A DNA stretch of 64,000 nucleotides, taken from Salticus scenicus (Eukaryota > Arthropoda > Arachnida > Araneae > Salticidae). The stretch lies in NCBI GenBank assembly GCA_963930645.1, contig OZ005662.1, positions 3,043,436 to 3,107,435 on the forward strand, read 5' to 3'. The notes under the pieces are model-generated. The model did not search any database. It worked only from the letters and a program-made list of their open reading frames with translations, and was not told where the DNA came from. Shown in pieces: positions 1 through 12,677 of this stretch (position 1 is its first letter; each line of letters begins with the position of its first letter). The translations under genes and the position numbers were made by a program.

Positions 1-909
1 ACTAACTCTGTGACAATGAAAATTTATTTTATAACTTTAAAAAGTTCTGCATGATTTTCAGATGAATGATTAAATTTTATTTAGTTTTTGGGTTTTTTCT
101 CTTGGTTTAATTCTTATCTAAATTCATTGTATCAATGCTGCTGGGAGATGGCCATTCCATAGGAATGCACACCCTATGCAAAATTAATGTTTGAATGATG
201 ATTTAACTAGTTTTTGGTGTTTCGTACAAGGAAAGGTACTGGCAGTTATGAAACAGAATGGCTCATGTTTTAATAGTACAAATAATAGTATATGAAGCTT
301 TTTGCGTGTTTCTACTAAGAAAAAATAATATGAATTGCATGTATTTTTAAATGTTTAACACTTTATATTTTCAAAGATATTATAACTATCAAGAAACCGT
401 ATTTTTATCTGTAAAAATTCAATTTTTCCCATTTTTCCAGAAAAAAAAAAAACTGGAAAAAGCTGGGTTTTTTTTTCCCACTGCCTCAAAATTTCTGGAA
501 ATTTTACATCTGTACCCCAGGATCCAAATCAAATTATGATATATATATAAATGGCTAAGAGATTTATTTCTTTTTACTCTGTCAGTCTGTATGTGGACTA
601 GGGGGTACTGGGTCCTTGATTTCCTTAAAAATTTTAACATTTTCCTATCATTAAATTAGGCTGAAATTTTGCATACAGATATGACTTTGATTCCAATACA
701 TGCTCAAGCAGAAACAAACTTTGGAAATTGGGGTCTTGGAGCCCTGGATCAATTAAAAATTTCGTTTAAAATTTTAATAAATTTCCTATTATAAAATTTT
801 GCCTAGATGTATAACCTTGATTACAATATATGCTCAGGTAGATACAAATTTAGAAGTGGCCCAAGGTGCTGTGGGCCCTTAATCCATGAATTAATTAGAT
901 TTAAAATTT

Positions 910-1198
910 ACAGGGATGAGATTTTTCAGCTGATTTCAGCTTTTTCTTACATTTATTTTTTCAGCTTTTTTTATGTTTCTGATCATGGGCGTCGGCAGAA
1001 TGGGGGCACTTGTCCCCCCCCCCCCGGAAAATTCTACTAAGCATTTTTTCTTTAAATTTAAAACTATGCTATCAGAATTTTATTTAAAAAAAATATTTTT
1101 TTCAGGTTGTGCCTCCCCCCCCCCCTGAAATTTTTTCTGGAGACGCCCCTGTTGCTGATGTGCATTTGTTATTTTTATAATTTATAAACATTATCCTG
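910..1198. mobile_element. Inserted dispersed repeat, hAT-like by its CAGG end
   Basis: This interrupts the tandem repeat. It begins CAGGGATGAGATTTTTCAGC, and a related sequence lies in reverse orientation at 8358-8609. The right end is placed at 'atcctg' near 1198 because the tandem repeat resumes there. No convincing target duplication is seen, so both the borders and the hAT assignment are tentative. Confidence 0.4.
986..1149. mobile_element. Small inverted-repeat element nested in the 910-1198 repeat
   Basis: The left end reads TGGGCGTCGGCAGAA. The right end, reverse-complemented, reads GGGGCGTCTCCAGAA. Each end is followed inward by a poly-C tract (1015-1024 and 1115-1126). The sequence on either side matches the uninterrupted related repeat near 8540, which supports a nested insertion. 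It is non-coding. Confidence 0.5.
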
Positions 1199-2017
1199 CA
1201 GTGTATTGTCATCCAGTGCAGTGTCTTCATCCTACAGTATATTGATAAAGGCTGAAATTGATGATAATATGTGCTGAAACAAACATATTTAGGAGAAGGG
1301 GCCTTGGGCCCTTAATTCGGTTAAACATTTTATTTCCAATTTTAACAATTTCCTATTATTAAACTAGGCTGAAATTTTGCATACATATATAACTTTGATA
1401 AACAAACTTTGGAAAAAGGGCCTTAGGAGCCCTTAATCCATTAAAAATTTGATTTTTAATAAATCTTCTATTATTAAACTGGGCTAAAATTTTGTATAGA
1501 TCAATAACATTTATACAAACTATAATGTACTATATAACTAATAATAGTACATGCTCAAGCATAAACAATCTTAGGGAAAGGGGCTTTAGGCCCTTAATCC
1601 ATGAAAAATTGAATTATTCCCAGTTAAATGATAGACAATTTTAACAATTGCCTATCATTAAACTGGGTTAAAATGTTGCATAGATGTAGAACTTTGATTA
1701 CAATATGTGCTAAAGCAGAATCGGATTTAGGAGAAGGAGCTTTGGGTGCCCTGTGTCCCAACTCCTGTTCGGAATTTGAAATTCGAATTTAACAATTTAT
1801 TATCATCCAAATGAACTAAACTTTGGCATACATGTATAATTCTGATGACAATATCTCCTCAAGCAGTAATGGACTTCTGGAGGAGGATTAAAGGCCCTGG
1901 GCCACAATCCACTTAAAATTTGACTATGAATTTTAACAATTTCTTACCACACAACTAAGCTGAAAATTTGTATACTTTAATTACAATACATACACAATCA
2001 GAAACCAGGGTTGGACC

Positions 2018-2053
2018 CATAGAATAATAATAGGATATTATTATTATTCTATG
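2018..2053. mobile_element. 36-bp palindromic micro-transposon with P-type terminus and 8-bp target duplication
   Basis: The first 15 bp, CATAGAATAATAATA, are repeated inverted at the right end. GTTGGACC flanks it on both sides (2010-2017 and 2054-2061), a perfect 8-bp duplication, as P and hAT superfamily transposases make. The first 16 bp equal the outer end of the THAP transposase element at 36141-36156, read on the minus strand. Only about 6 bp lie between the two arms. Confidence 0.8.
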
Positions 2054-3224
2054 GTTGGACCCAATGAGTTTTTTCTTAAAAAACCCACAATTTTGCCCAC
2101 TTTTTTTTTTTTCAAATTTTATAAGACTTTCTATGATAAAATAAGCAAAATGAAATTACTAAGCTATTGAAACTCATTTTCTAAATTTACTTTTTTAACA
2201 AAATAGCTTACATAAAGATTTTGTTTCATTTTGAGTTAAAATTTTTACAAATAGAAAACTATTATATTCAAATAATTAATAAAAGGTGCTACAACCAAAA
2301 ATTAGCTGGCATAGGTAATATCTGCTCTATTATTCATCATATGTTTCCTCTCATAAATATTTACTATAGAACCTACCTACTATATTTAAGATTAGAGGAA
2401 TGAGCTCTGCTAATGTCAGTTTCCAGTCAGAGAATGAAATGCCTCACCAACCAGACTTCCCATCACTTGCTTTGACACATTTACCTTATACTGATTTGCT
2501 ATTTATCTTATAGATGTCAATTTTTGCCTTATTCCGGCTATGTTACGAAAATATTAAATTTTCTATAAATTTACAAATTAGAACATTAAAATCAAGGTTT
2601 TGGCCAGAATCATAAGAAAGACTATTTTAAAACTGGTTTAAATTTTTAACCATCATTCATTCTTCAGATATAGTCAACATAAACTAACAATAAACTGACT
2701 AACTTAAATACGGACACACATTATTATTATTATTATTTTTTTTTTTTTTGTGATTTTAGAATTTCTCATATCCTAAAATTTGTTAAACTGTTAAAAAAAT
2801 TGAGATTGAAAATTTTCATGAATATCAAAGTTGCCAACACCTGCAGTACAATCGTACAATGCAAAAATAAAAATCTTTTTTTTCAAACATGAATACATAA
2901 ATTGCTTGTTATTTAAAAGTAGTCAAGAGCTGATTCAAAATCTTTATATCAAGAGTAAAAAGTTGCTTTATTTTCATATAAATTATATTACATAATTTAC
3001 TTGAAGATTTCTAGGTAGATCGATGGTTTCACATCCGTAAATCGTTATACATATAAAAAACGGAAACTGCTCATTGGATTTCAAGAACTTTCGTTTAATA
3101 TGCTTTAATTTAAGGTCTTTTTTTTTCTTTCTGTCAACTTTTCGGCAATTGTTAAAATAGCTGTATAATTAGAAATATCTTTTGTAATTAACAAGTATTT
3201 TTTTAATTATGAACTTTTAGTATA

Positions 3225-3776
3225 CGAGGGCTATCCGTAAAGTATTTGGATTTAATTTATAACTAAAAAAATATAATTGATATACATACTCCAGTTTAAT
3301 CCCCTTCAAAGTATCGTCCTTGAGAAGCAACACACTTAGCCCAACGTTGTTGCCACTCTTGGAAGCAGGATTGGAAGTCGTTCTTTGGAATGGCCAACAG
3401 CTGTTTGATCGCTTTTTGTTTGATGATCGTCACATCCTCAAAACGTCGTCTTTTAAGCGATTTGAATGGTGCCATGTTTGGTGCAATTTGAACGGTGCCA
3501 TGTTTGGTTAAAAAATTTCGCATTTCCAAAGCTAAAGAAAATGCTTAAAGGACGACGTTTTGAGGATGTGACAACCACCAAACAAAAAGCGATCCAACAG
3601 CTGTTGGCCATTCCAAAGAACGACTTCCAATCCTGCTTCCAAGAGTGGCAACAACGTTGGGCTAAGTGTGTTGCTTCTCAAGGACGATACTTTGAAGGGG
3701 ATTAAACTGAAGTATGTATATCCATTATATTTCTTTAGTTATAAATTAAATCCGAATACTTTACGAACAACCCTCA
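3225..3776. mobile_element. Fold-back mariner remnant: two outward-facing C-terminal transposase pieces
   Basis: Two arms of about 235 bp (3225-3461 and 3543-3776) are near-perfect inverted repeats. Each arm ends in a mariner-like terminus ('gagggctatccgtaaagt' and a diverged mate) next to TA. Each encodes the last 50 or so residues of a mariner transposase: minus strand ending at 3296, plus strand ending at 3705. Both include RRFEDVT, KQKAI, LLAIPKNDFQSCF and a QGRYFEGD end. The catalytic domain is absent, so this cannot move itself. It looks like a head-to-head join of two deleted copies. Confidence 0.75.
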
Positions 3777-3779
3777 CAT

Positions 3780-4750
3780 GTAATTTATTAATTACAATCG
3801 AAAAATAAAAAGCATCTGTGCCGTTATGTAATTTCAGAATTTTTAATATAGGGTTCCAATTAGCCCTGAATAAAGGAATTGTAGAACATGAGCATGAGAC
3901 AAATTTAAAGAACTATTTTTTAATTTCATTTTTTCATGCTTATGTTTGCTTTTTCTTTAAAAAAAATTGTAATTGGTTAAGGAATACTTTTGTATTAACT
4001 GCATTGTCATGAATTTTGGTTAACAAAGATCACCATAAGAATAACACAAAATGTGATAAATGGAACATTAAAGAAAAAAATAAATATTTTTTCCAATATT
4101 TCCTAATATACATAAAAATACATACGCCGAGGTCAAGGGTGTTAATATTTTTAGCTTATTAAAATCTTAAAATAATTTAATTTTCAACACTAATCAAAAT
4201 ATTATAAGCATTGAAATTCAAAAGATTATTTTTTCAGTTGCTGATACAAATTTCAAAGCCTGATATACTCTCCCTCTCAATAATAAATGAATGAATAATA
4301 ATAAAATCATTAAAAATTCTGTCAAAGTCAGAATTTAGTTTAGTGAGGAGGATTAGCTATTAATTTCAATCTGTAAAATTTTTAGTTATTTTTTATCTCA
4401 TTTTTTGACCGTAAAATTGGGCCACATACTTTTTAAAATGAGTGAAATGAATGAAAATGAAGTGTCACCTAAATTTCATACTTCAGTTAATATAAAAAAA
4501 TCTAATTGTCATGTCGAAAAACTGTTTGCACCCCATGATTCAGAAAAGTCGCCCCTTTCATTTGGTACCCAGTTTGTAACGATAGGACTGATTTTTTTTA
4601 TTTATTTTGGTGTTACACAAAACTGGTCTGCAAAAATCCAGATTGAAACTAATAGTCCTCCGTCCTAAAAAAATGAATGAAAAGCTGTAAAGTCTATTCC
4701 GAAACAAACAGGCATGAGAGTGCAGAAAATTAGAAAAAGAGAAAACACGC
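3780..4750. other. No gene recognised
   Basis: A/T-rich DNA. An open frame at 4405-4668 (87 residues, plus strand) has a single hydrophobic stretch but no recognisable domain, no supported splice sites and no match to neighbouring elements. I treat it as chance or a transposon relic. Confidence 0.5.
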
Positions 4751-4751
4751 A

Positions 4752-4870
4752 TGTTCATAAAATTAATTTCAAATGAAATTTAACGTGTGCGGGGAAAACT
4801 ATACAAATATGTTCATAAAATTTATTTCAAATGAAAAATAATGTGCACGCGGCTAAACTATACAAAATAT
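4752..4870. repeat. Two-copy tandem duplication of about 55 bp
   Basis: The block 'atgttcataaaat...atttcaaatgaaa...gtgc...aaaactatacaaa' occurs twice in direct orientation, starting near 4751 and 4810, with scattered changes. A poly-A run follows at about 4928-4958. Confidence 0.6.
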
Positions 4871-4928
4871 TTTAAAAGTGACAAATTAAACTAAAAGAAT
4901 AATGCACATCAACACAATAAAACGTGTG

Positions 4929-4962
<34 letters not shown>

Positions 4963-4984
4963 ACAATCAACATTTAATCATTGA

Positions 4985-5300
4985 TTGGTGGTGGAAAATG
5001 GGAAAGGGAGGGGGGGGGGGTATTAATATTGACACTTTTGTTGTGGATGGATAAATATTCAAAAATAAAAGGCTTCCCACAGAATGTTTGATCGGCGATG
5101 GTTAGAGACGAAAAAAAAAGGGGGGCGGGGAGGGGAGCAGGATAAAAAAAAAACTACATGAGTGAGAAATATTGAATAATTCTGTTCTTTTATATGTTAT
5201 AGAATCTGATAAAGCACGTTTAAAATGAATATTGACATTTATATTTTGGATGGAGAAAGATTGAGAATCTCAAGTCTTTCGTGGTGCGTTTGAACACTGA
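4985..5300 (+). repeat. Two units of a 170-200 bp dispersed satellite-like repeat
   Basis: Units share 'aatattgac...tggatgga...aagattg', a G-rich run, 'gagtgagaaatattgaataattctgtt' (quoted in part) and 'tagaatctgataaagca'. The same unit occurs about three times at 9400-9780, inside a transposable element, so the sequence probably spread with that element. Confidence 0.55.
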
Positions 5301-5349
5301 TCATTATTTGAGTCTGATTTAAACCAAAAAAAAAAAAAAAAAAAAAACG

Positions 5350-7965
5350 CGAAATTAACGGAAATCACATAAAAGCAGAAAATCACGGATCCGCGGAAGA
5401 ATCTCATACCTGAACAAAGCAACTTATTTAAAAAAGAAAAAAAAAAAAAATTCTATATTGTTAAATAAAAAAATACAAACATCACATTTGTTTTTCAATG
5501 ATTAAATAAAAATTTTAATTCAGCTTATTATCATATCTTTGTAGGATTAATCATACCTTTGTAGAGGAAACCAAATAAACCAGTTGATTTTATTCATAAC
5601 ATTGACAATTTAGTTTATAATTGTATAGATTAATATATATCTATTGCACAGTGATTGATATGTCTAAAGAATAATGTATTTTTTAACTGTATTACATTTA
5701 TTCTATTATCTATAAATAGTATTTCAAGTATATGGGGAAGGGTGCATCATATGAAAACGAGTCTAGGCTGCAATCTAACTTAATGCTTCGGTTTAGAGTT
5801 ATTGCTCTACGGTCACTTCTTGTATCATTAAGACTCTTTAGACGGGAAACTACATCTTACATTTGAATTGCAGCAAATGTTTCAAGTTAAAATAATGGCA
5901 CAACAACTTTAACCAAATACATTTACTTAAAGGCAAAGTTTTTTCGGAGGCTCTTTCATAACCAGAGGCTCGAAGTTGCATACCTCCTCTACCCCATCCT
6001 TGGTTTACCACTATTTTTTTATTATTATTATTTATTTATTTTTCTAATTTTACTTAATTTGTGTTTAATTTTAGAAATACGCAGGTTTTATGACATCAAT
6101 TAAAATAATATTTATTTTTATGATGGTTACAAAAGCAAAGTAAAGTGATGAGTTGTTTTATTTATTTATTTATTTTTATTTTTTCCCTACATGGCGAGGA
6201 GTGAGTGCATATTTTCAGATCTCTGGCTTCCTAGCATTATTAAAATTTTACTCTCATTTTATTATACTGCGCTCATTATCATAAATAAGGCATTTTTCGT
6301 AAATGTTTAAATGCTAAAGCAATGTAAACCTTATGCAAAATAATATTGTTTTAAAATAAGTGATCATATAATAAAATTAGTGTAATTTTTTAGGAATACT
6401 ACGAGGCCTGGGTCTATTTATTCTATTTTAAAGTCACTTAAAGACTATTAATTTATTTATACACTATTAATTTTTTTTCTTTAATAATGATTGAATGTTA
6501 CAGAATCAAGATAAAAAGTTGTGTATTTTCTGCTTAAGACTAACTATATTGTTTGTTAGCTAAACTTCTCTTTATTATTATTATTTTATTCATTAAAAAG
6601 AAAAGCTTAATATTGTATGTTTATAAATTCAATTAAAACACTGTATTACCTGGGTGCAAAAGTTTGTCTCAAAGCAGAATTTTTACAACACTATTATTTT
6701 TTCTATGAATAATTTCTATCATATTCAATCTTAAGAAATTACTGTATAAATAGGATAGAAATTATAGATAAAAAATAGTGGTGACTATTTTTATCAATGA
6801 TTTCTATCATATCCAAACTTAAAAAAATAATAATGTACAGATACGAAAAAAGTTATTGATAAAAAATAGTGGTGTAAGAGTTCTGTCTTACGATGGATAC
6901 CCTTTTACTATTAACTTATTAATTTTAACTAACAAGTGCTATTTTCAATCTTTTTTTTTTTTTTAATAAATCATTACAAAATTATTCAAAAAATAATTTA
7001 TTTTTTATTTAATAATACATATCATTAGTAACTGATAATTAAATTAAACTAATAAACAAAAGTATTTTATTGTACAAATGTCACAAAATTTGTAACAACA
7101 AAAAATGACAGAATTAAATACACTCAATAGCAGAATGCCAGACCAAGTGTAATATTGTAAGAAATATTAGCGATTCATAAAATATGTAAAATTAGCATTT
7201 ACAAAGAAACTAAATGAAGAATATATAACAAGTACAGTAATATAGAGGCATAATGTACATTATACTTGTGTGCCTGGCATTTCTTTTTAAGGTGTTACAG
7301 TAATCTGCAGGGCTGTAAACAATCTGCAGCATTCTTTGCCATGTTGCACTTTTTCTGCTACTGGAAAATACATATGTAGACTACCTTTGAATGAGCAATT
7401 TGAAAAATTGCGCTCAAACTGTTGCATAATTGAAAATAAAATACACTGAAAAACTGATGATAAAAGATAATAAATATTCTTTTTTTAAAAAAACAAATTC
7501 CATAAATTTCAAAAACATTCAACTATTATTTTCAGACAAAATAATAGCATAATCAATCAGAAAAAGGACTACAAATCAAAAATATCATTTTACACAACAT
7601 ACTTATATATTACATTATATAATTACTATATACAAATTTATATTATACACATACCATTTTACACATACATATATATATATATATATATATGCATTGTACT
7701 ATTTATGGTAACTGCACTTTTAATGCATGCTGCAGTACTATTTTTTGTTATATTCAAAATAGTAATAAATAAAAAATTTCCCTCACAATTTTTCTTACCA
7801 ACTTGGTAAAACTGCAATAAGTGCTTATTGGTGTTATTGATTTGATTGAAGTATGCATGCATGTCAATCAACTACATTATACAATTACTAATGATGTTTA
7901 AATTTTACACAAAGAAAATAATTTACATGTTACAAGTATTTATGCTATACTAAACATACAAATAT
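5350..7965. other. No gene recognised; A/T-rich with simple repeats
   Basis: Contains poly-A, (TTTA)n and TA tracts (for example near 7673-7690). A stretch around 7080-7390 is distantly repeated at 34340-34600. A related short block carrying 'tttctatcat' occurs near 6710 and 6805. I see no coding signature. Confidence 0.6.
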
Positions 7966-8357
7966 ATATATATACAGTATAACACCTTTAATCCGGAATC
8001 GCCGGGACCTTGCCGATTCCAAGTTACAGAAATTTCTGAATTAGAGATCTTTTTTCTTTTTTTTTTTTTCCCTTCAGAACTGGGATCTTGGATGCATTTA
8101 ACTTACTAAAATATATGAATGTTTGTTTAAAAAAAAAAAAAAAAAAAAAAAAAGCATTGATTATCATGTAATAAATTATCGATTGTTTTTTTAGTCAAAT
8201 AATATTAACAATTTTATTTATTTGAAATATTAAAAGTAAAAAAGAAAAACAAAAACAAAAAATAGCTTCTTTTTGTGCAGTGGCACCATCTTGCTTCACT
8301 TTGGAAAAATAACTTTTCTAATGAATAAATTATATAATTTTATGATTTTAAATTATA

Positions 8358-8609
8358 CAGGGCAAAAAGACAAAAAAGCTGAAACTGTACGCAAAGGAAA
8401 TGAAGTACTAGAACTTTTATGACAAAATCTATTATATTAAAGTAATAAATAAGTTTTTAATCTTCATTAAGCATTCATTCAAATTTAGATTAGCTTATGT
8501 AACAAATACACATCAAAAATCACAAAAAAAGTTGAGAAAACTGAAAAAAAGAAGCTGAAAAGCAAAATTTACAAAAAAGCTGAAATCAGCTGAAAAATCT
8601 CATCCGTGA
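8358..8609 (-). mobile_element. Nested hAT-like MITE related to 910-1198
   Basis: The left edge is CAGGGCAAAAAG. The right edge, reverse-complemented, is CACGGATGAGATTTTTCAGC, matching the start of the 910-1198 repeat. The flanks share ATTATA on both sides, a possible partial target duplication. Non-coding. Confidence 0.45.
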
Positions 8610-8735
8610 TTATAACTATATATATATAATATAATAAAATAATAAATAATATAAATCCCGAGAATCAAAGCTATATTATTAAAAGAATTTAAATTATTTA
8701 AACATTTTATGACAAGTAAATTTATTATTATTATT

Positions 8736-9891
8736 ACATACTTGCCAACCAATTTTAATAAAAAAAGGAAAGATTTTTGTTGAAAAACCAGAAGATTTCA
8801 TAAAAAAGGGAAGATTTTTTTGTTTTTTTTACTTGTGTATTACATCAAATAGAAAAAAAAAAAAAAAAAAAAACTGTTTTTCAATTTTAATATTTAGAAG
8901 CAATCTATAAAAACGTTTTACTATAGATTGATTATACTAAATCTATAAAAGTTTTAAATGAAGTTATTCCTCTTCAACATATAAATATCTACAAAACAGA
9001 ATCTGTAAGACATTTATTTAACAACAGACAAAAAACTTAGTTAAGTTAAAGTATAACTAATTTTTTAAATAAATAGAATATGATTTTTGTGTATCATACA
9101 TATAAAAAAAAAGTAGCAGTAGCTAATTATCAGTTTCAAACATGCATAAAACCAACTAAGTATTAATTTTCTTAAATTGATTTGGAAAAAATTTTCCTAC
9201 CTGAAAAAATTATTCTTAATTTTTTCCCCCATGTTTATACATTTGGTATAAATATGACATACAAATATTTAATTTAATTGAGGAAAAATAAACAGATTCA
9301 TTAAATTCAGCAATAAAGATATAAAAATAATTACATATGTGAAAAATATTGAGCACTTCCATTGCTTTATTGTTTCTAGAACTGATCATTGATCACACTC
9401 ATATTGATCACAAGAGGGGGGTGGGATACAAAAATAATTACAGAGTAAGAAATATTAAACTCTTTCAACTCTACTTCTAGAATCTAATGAAAGAAGTTTA
9501 AAATTAATATTATCATTTACGTTGCAGATGGGTAAAGATTAGGAAACAAAAGACTTCTGCAGAACATTTGATTGCTGATCACTAGTTGGAAATAAATGAA
9601 AGGAGGGGGGGGGAAATAATTACATCAGCAAGAAATTTTTAATAATTCTATTTCTTTACATGTTCTAGAATCTCATAAAGCAAGTTTGAAATGAATATTG
9701 ACATATATGTTATGGATGGAAAAAGATTGGAAATCAGGAGTTTTCCTAGAACATTTGGGTTTTCATTTTAAAACGAACGATAGCCGCGACTTTTTAAAAA
9801 ACGGAAGATTTCATCATCTGTCCGGAAAACCGGAAAATACGTTAAAAATCCGGAAGTCTTCCGGGAAAACCGGAAAAGTTGGCAAGTATGT
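8736..9891. mobile_element. Nested inverted-repeat element with ACATACTTGCCAAC ends
   Basis: The terminal 14 bp ACATACTTGCCAAC are inverted at 9878-9891. Both subterminal regions carry repeated GGAAGATTT or CCGGAAAA motifs. It has no long frame. The interior holds about three copies of the satellite-like unit also seen at 4985-5300. It lies inside the pogo-like element, so it is the younger of the two. Confidence 0.7.
9400..9780 (+). repeat. About three tandem units of a satellite-like repeat inside the nested element
   Basis: Units start with a G-rich run and carry 'agaaat...taat...ctag aatct', 'aatattgaca...tggatgg', 'aaagatt' and 'agaacatttg'. They are homologous to 4985-5300. Confidence 0.55.
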
Positions 9892-10719
9892 TATTAGTAT
9901 TATTATCACACAAATTAATGGCAGTGTAAAAGATTTCATGTTTAAAAAAAAATTATAAATAAATAATGCAATATATATTACCAAATATTCAAATCAAAAT
10001 TTGTATAAAAAATAAGAAAATACAGAAAATTATTAAAATTAAATTAATTGATTAAAAAAAATATTGAAATAATTTTCAAATGTAAATGAAGATCACTTTA
10101 GTGTGTCTAAAAAAGACAACAGTTTCATTTTTGGTTGGTGTGAACAATCAAATTTTCTAAAACAGAATTATTTATTTAGTGGCATCAACTGTAGTCATTC
10201 ATCAAAACAAAAAACAAAAACGGAGGATTTTTGTTTTTCATGCCCGGGTTATGGATATTTCCGAATTAAAGGTGTTGTACTGTATATATATATATTATTC
10301 TGAAAATTAAGCAAATAATAAAGGTAGAAGGTAAATAAATAAGGTACTTTATTTTAATTCCAGTTAGATATTTAATAAATAAAAGAATACGAGTTGGTAC
10401 ATGTAGAGGTTTGAAAGCTTGACTTCACTAGACTTGTGTAATTTTAGAATGGAATATATTACTATATTTTTAAAACTAAGATCATAGTTTTTAAAAGAAA
10501 GCATTCATAGATACAAAGATTCTACACTCGATTTTATCAATTGAATCACCAGTTTGTAGAAGGGAACAAGTCCAAATTTAGGGTTTTGGGAAAGAAGGAA
10601 AAACATAATTTAGTAAAATCAGTAGAGGAAAATTTGCTACACATAAGGATTCTAAATTTTGGGAGTTTTAATCATTTCTATGTATTGTTGGAATACAATT
10701 TTTTATTTTACATTTTCAG

Positions 10720-10770
10720 ACTCCAAAATTACGATCACACCGAAGAAATCAACCTCATGAATATTTCTGA
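10720..10770 (+). CDS. Candidate last exon of an unrecognised gene (low confidence)
   Basis: A strong acceptor (T-rich tract ending TTTTCAG at 10713-10719) is followed by 16 open codons and TGA. The peptide is basic (TPKLRSHRRNQPHEYF). Codon composition is less A/T-biased than its surroundings. No upstream exon was identified and no family is recognised, so this may be chance. It would lie inside the P-like element if that element really extends off the window. Confidence 0.25.
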   Translation, partial: TPKLRSHRRNQPHEYF

Positions 10771-12675
10771 TACCTGTTTTTACGTTAAATAAGTGATTTT
10801 TGGTGCCTTCTTTTGCCTGGCCTTCATCTCAACGCGAAGTGAATTACAAAAAAATTAACTCAATTTTTGGCACTTGCTCCTTTTGTCAAACTGATGATTC
10901 AGTTATCTTTAGATTAGGATATTATGCATTAATGGGTTAAAATATGCTTGAGTCAGCTATTTACTGTTACTTCAGCAGGTAACTGAGATTTTAGCGCTTT
11001 ATGCACATTATAGTATACTCTCAAAAATCTGCACAGCTTAAAACAAAGGATTTTGTTTGCAGGTTTTGAAACAGTTTCTTCTATTTACATCTTAGAACCT
11101 CATTTGAGTAGCAAATCATTATGAAACAATTTCATACCTGTCAACATTGAAGGATCAAAATTTAGAAGCGTCATTTTCAGGCCTAGACAATATTGATGGA
11201 TTTTCGACATATGCCAGTTTTTTAATAATTCATGGCTTATTTTGCAAAAAAAGGACATATGTGAAATTTAATTAATAAGTAAAAATCTTGTAATTATTTA
11301 ATAAAATTATTGCTATCCATTAAGATGCAAGGTAATTTTTTTCAACAAAAAAGAAAATTTTGTTTGAAAAACGGAAGACTTTGATACATTTTACGTGTAA
11401 GTACGTGCTTTAAAATGCACAGAAAAAGGGAGAAATATGTGAGGATAAGTGAGAATGGTAGTACCGAAATAGGGAGAATTGGCTAGCATACAATTTGCAT
11501 ATATTATAAATGCAACTCTAAAAACAATGTGTATAACATAAGCATATATATTTATGAAAATATTTTATTTTAAAGAACAATTTTTACACATTATTACGAA
11601 TGCAAATTACATAGGATTTTTGAAAAGTACTGTGAGTAAAATATTCATTTTATGTCTCACTCTTTTTTTTTTTCCCTATAACCTGCAAAAAGCCAGCAAT
11701 TTCACATAAATCTGCTCTATGAGAAAGTTTGAATATTTATCTCCATGAGAGAAAATCCTTCTAAAAAACTAAAACTTTCTTCATCATATAAATTAGTACC
11801 CTATTTATTTTTTTTAATGACTGTATAACTTCTCTTATTTTTCTGTTCTGTATTAAGCTGATTGATTCATGACTCATCAACTCAAATTACATAGTTAATA
11901 ATTGCATCATCTCACCAGTTGCTGAATTTCTGCAGTCCATTAATGAACAAATCAATTTTGACAATGTTAGCTTACATTGTAAATGACATGCAGATTTTTG
12001 AGAGTTTACACTATTCACTAGCAGCATTAGATTACATCACATTTGTGTTCTTCGATTTTATTATTCATGCAGCAACCATGAGTTAGGGTTAATAAACATC
12101 CAACCCGTGAAGCTTGGATGAGCCAAGGCAGGCAGGGGCTGTCCAAAGGTTTCTGAGTTAGGGGAAGAAAAAAAGAAAAAAAATATATAGAGTTACTTAA
12201 CATACTAAAATCTAAATAAAATAATAATAAATAAATAAAAAAGTCAAGAACAGATAGATTAAAAAAAATAATAAATGTAAAAAAGCACTTTGCATTTCAA
12301 CTAGTTTGCTAGGTATTTTTACAAGAAACATTAAAAAAATTCAAAGTGAATAATTTTTGAAAAAATTGTCACATATTTTAAATGATTATTTTTCAGGATA
12401 GTTTCAGTAGATTTATGCTTTACCAGAGTGCACATTAAGGGCTAACCTAGTCATGCTAATAAATTTACTCTAACCTTCCAGTGAGCATACCTGACAAATT
12501 TTACAACAAATTCGGTATTTTTAATATACTGCGTCAGAATTGCCAGAAAGTAATTGTAATTCTTCTATATGTTTCCTCGCTTTTCTTCCAGTTTTTTACA
12601 AATTTTTAAGCAGTTTTGTGCTTTTCTATGACAAGCCTTGTTCATGCAAACCTTTTCTGCAAGACAATATCGACA
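10771..12675. other. No gene recognised
   Basis: A/T-rich DNA. A weak, diverged relative of the ACATACTTGCCAAC-ended element may span 11128-11490 ('catacctgtcaac' at the left, 'ttggctagcata' at the right). The rest is unassigned. Confidence 0.45.
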
Positions 12676-12677
12676 TA

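Larger units (their letters stand above)
560..1995. repeat. Diverged tandem repeat, unit roughly 110-180 bp, about eight copies
   Basis: A recurring block reads: 'gctgaaattttgcata', then 'gtataactttgattacaat', then 'tgctcaagcagaaacaaac', then a G-rich stretch ending 'gggcccttaatcca', then A/T-rich filler. The first anchor recurs, with changes, near 662, 800, 1249, 1370, 1484, 1665, 1816 and 1948. Copies are much diverged. The large gap between the second and third copies is explained by an inserted repeat at 910-1198. No open frame runs through it, and I do not recognise the family. Confidence 0.7.
7975..10282. mobile_element. Pogo/Tigger-like non-autonomous DNA transposon
   Basis: The termini form an inverted repeat: the left starts CAGTATAACACCTTTAATCC and the right, reverse-complemented, starts CAGTACAACACCTTTAATTC. 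TA sits at both outer borders (7973-7974, 10283-10284). CAGT-start ends with a CCGG nearby and a TA target are typical of pogo-type Tc1/mariner relatives. No transposase frame remains. Two further elements lie inside it, at 8358-8609 and 8736-9891, which accounts for much of the length. Confidence 0.75.

Noticed and set aside
4405..4668. 87-residue plus-strand open frame with a hydrophobic segment
   Set aside because: Composition fits A/T-rich chance sequence; no start context, partner exon or family resemblance.
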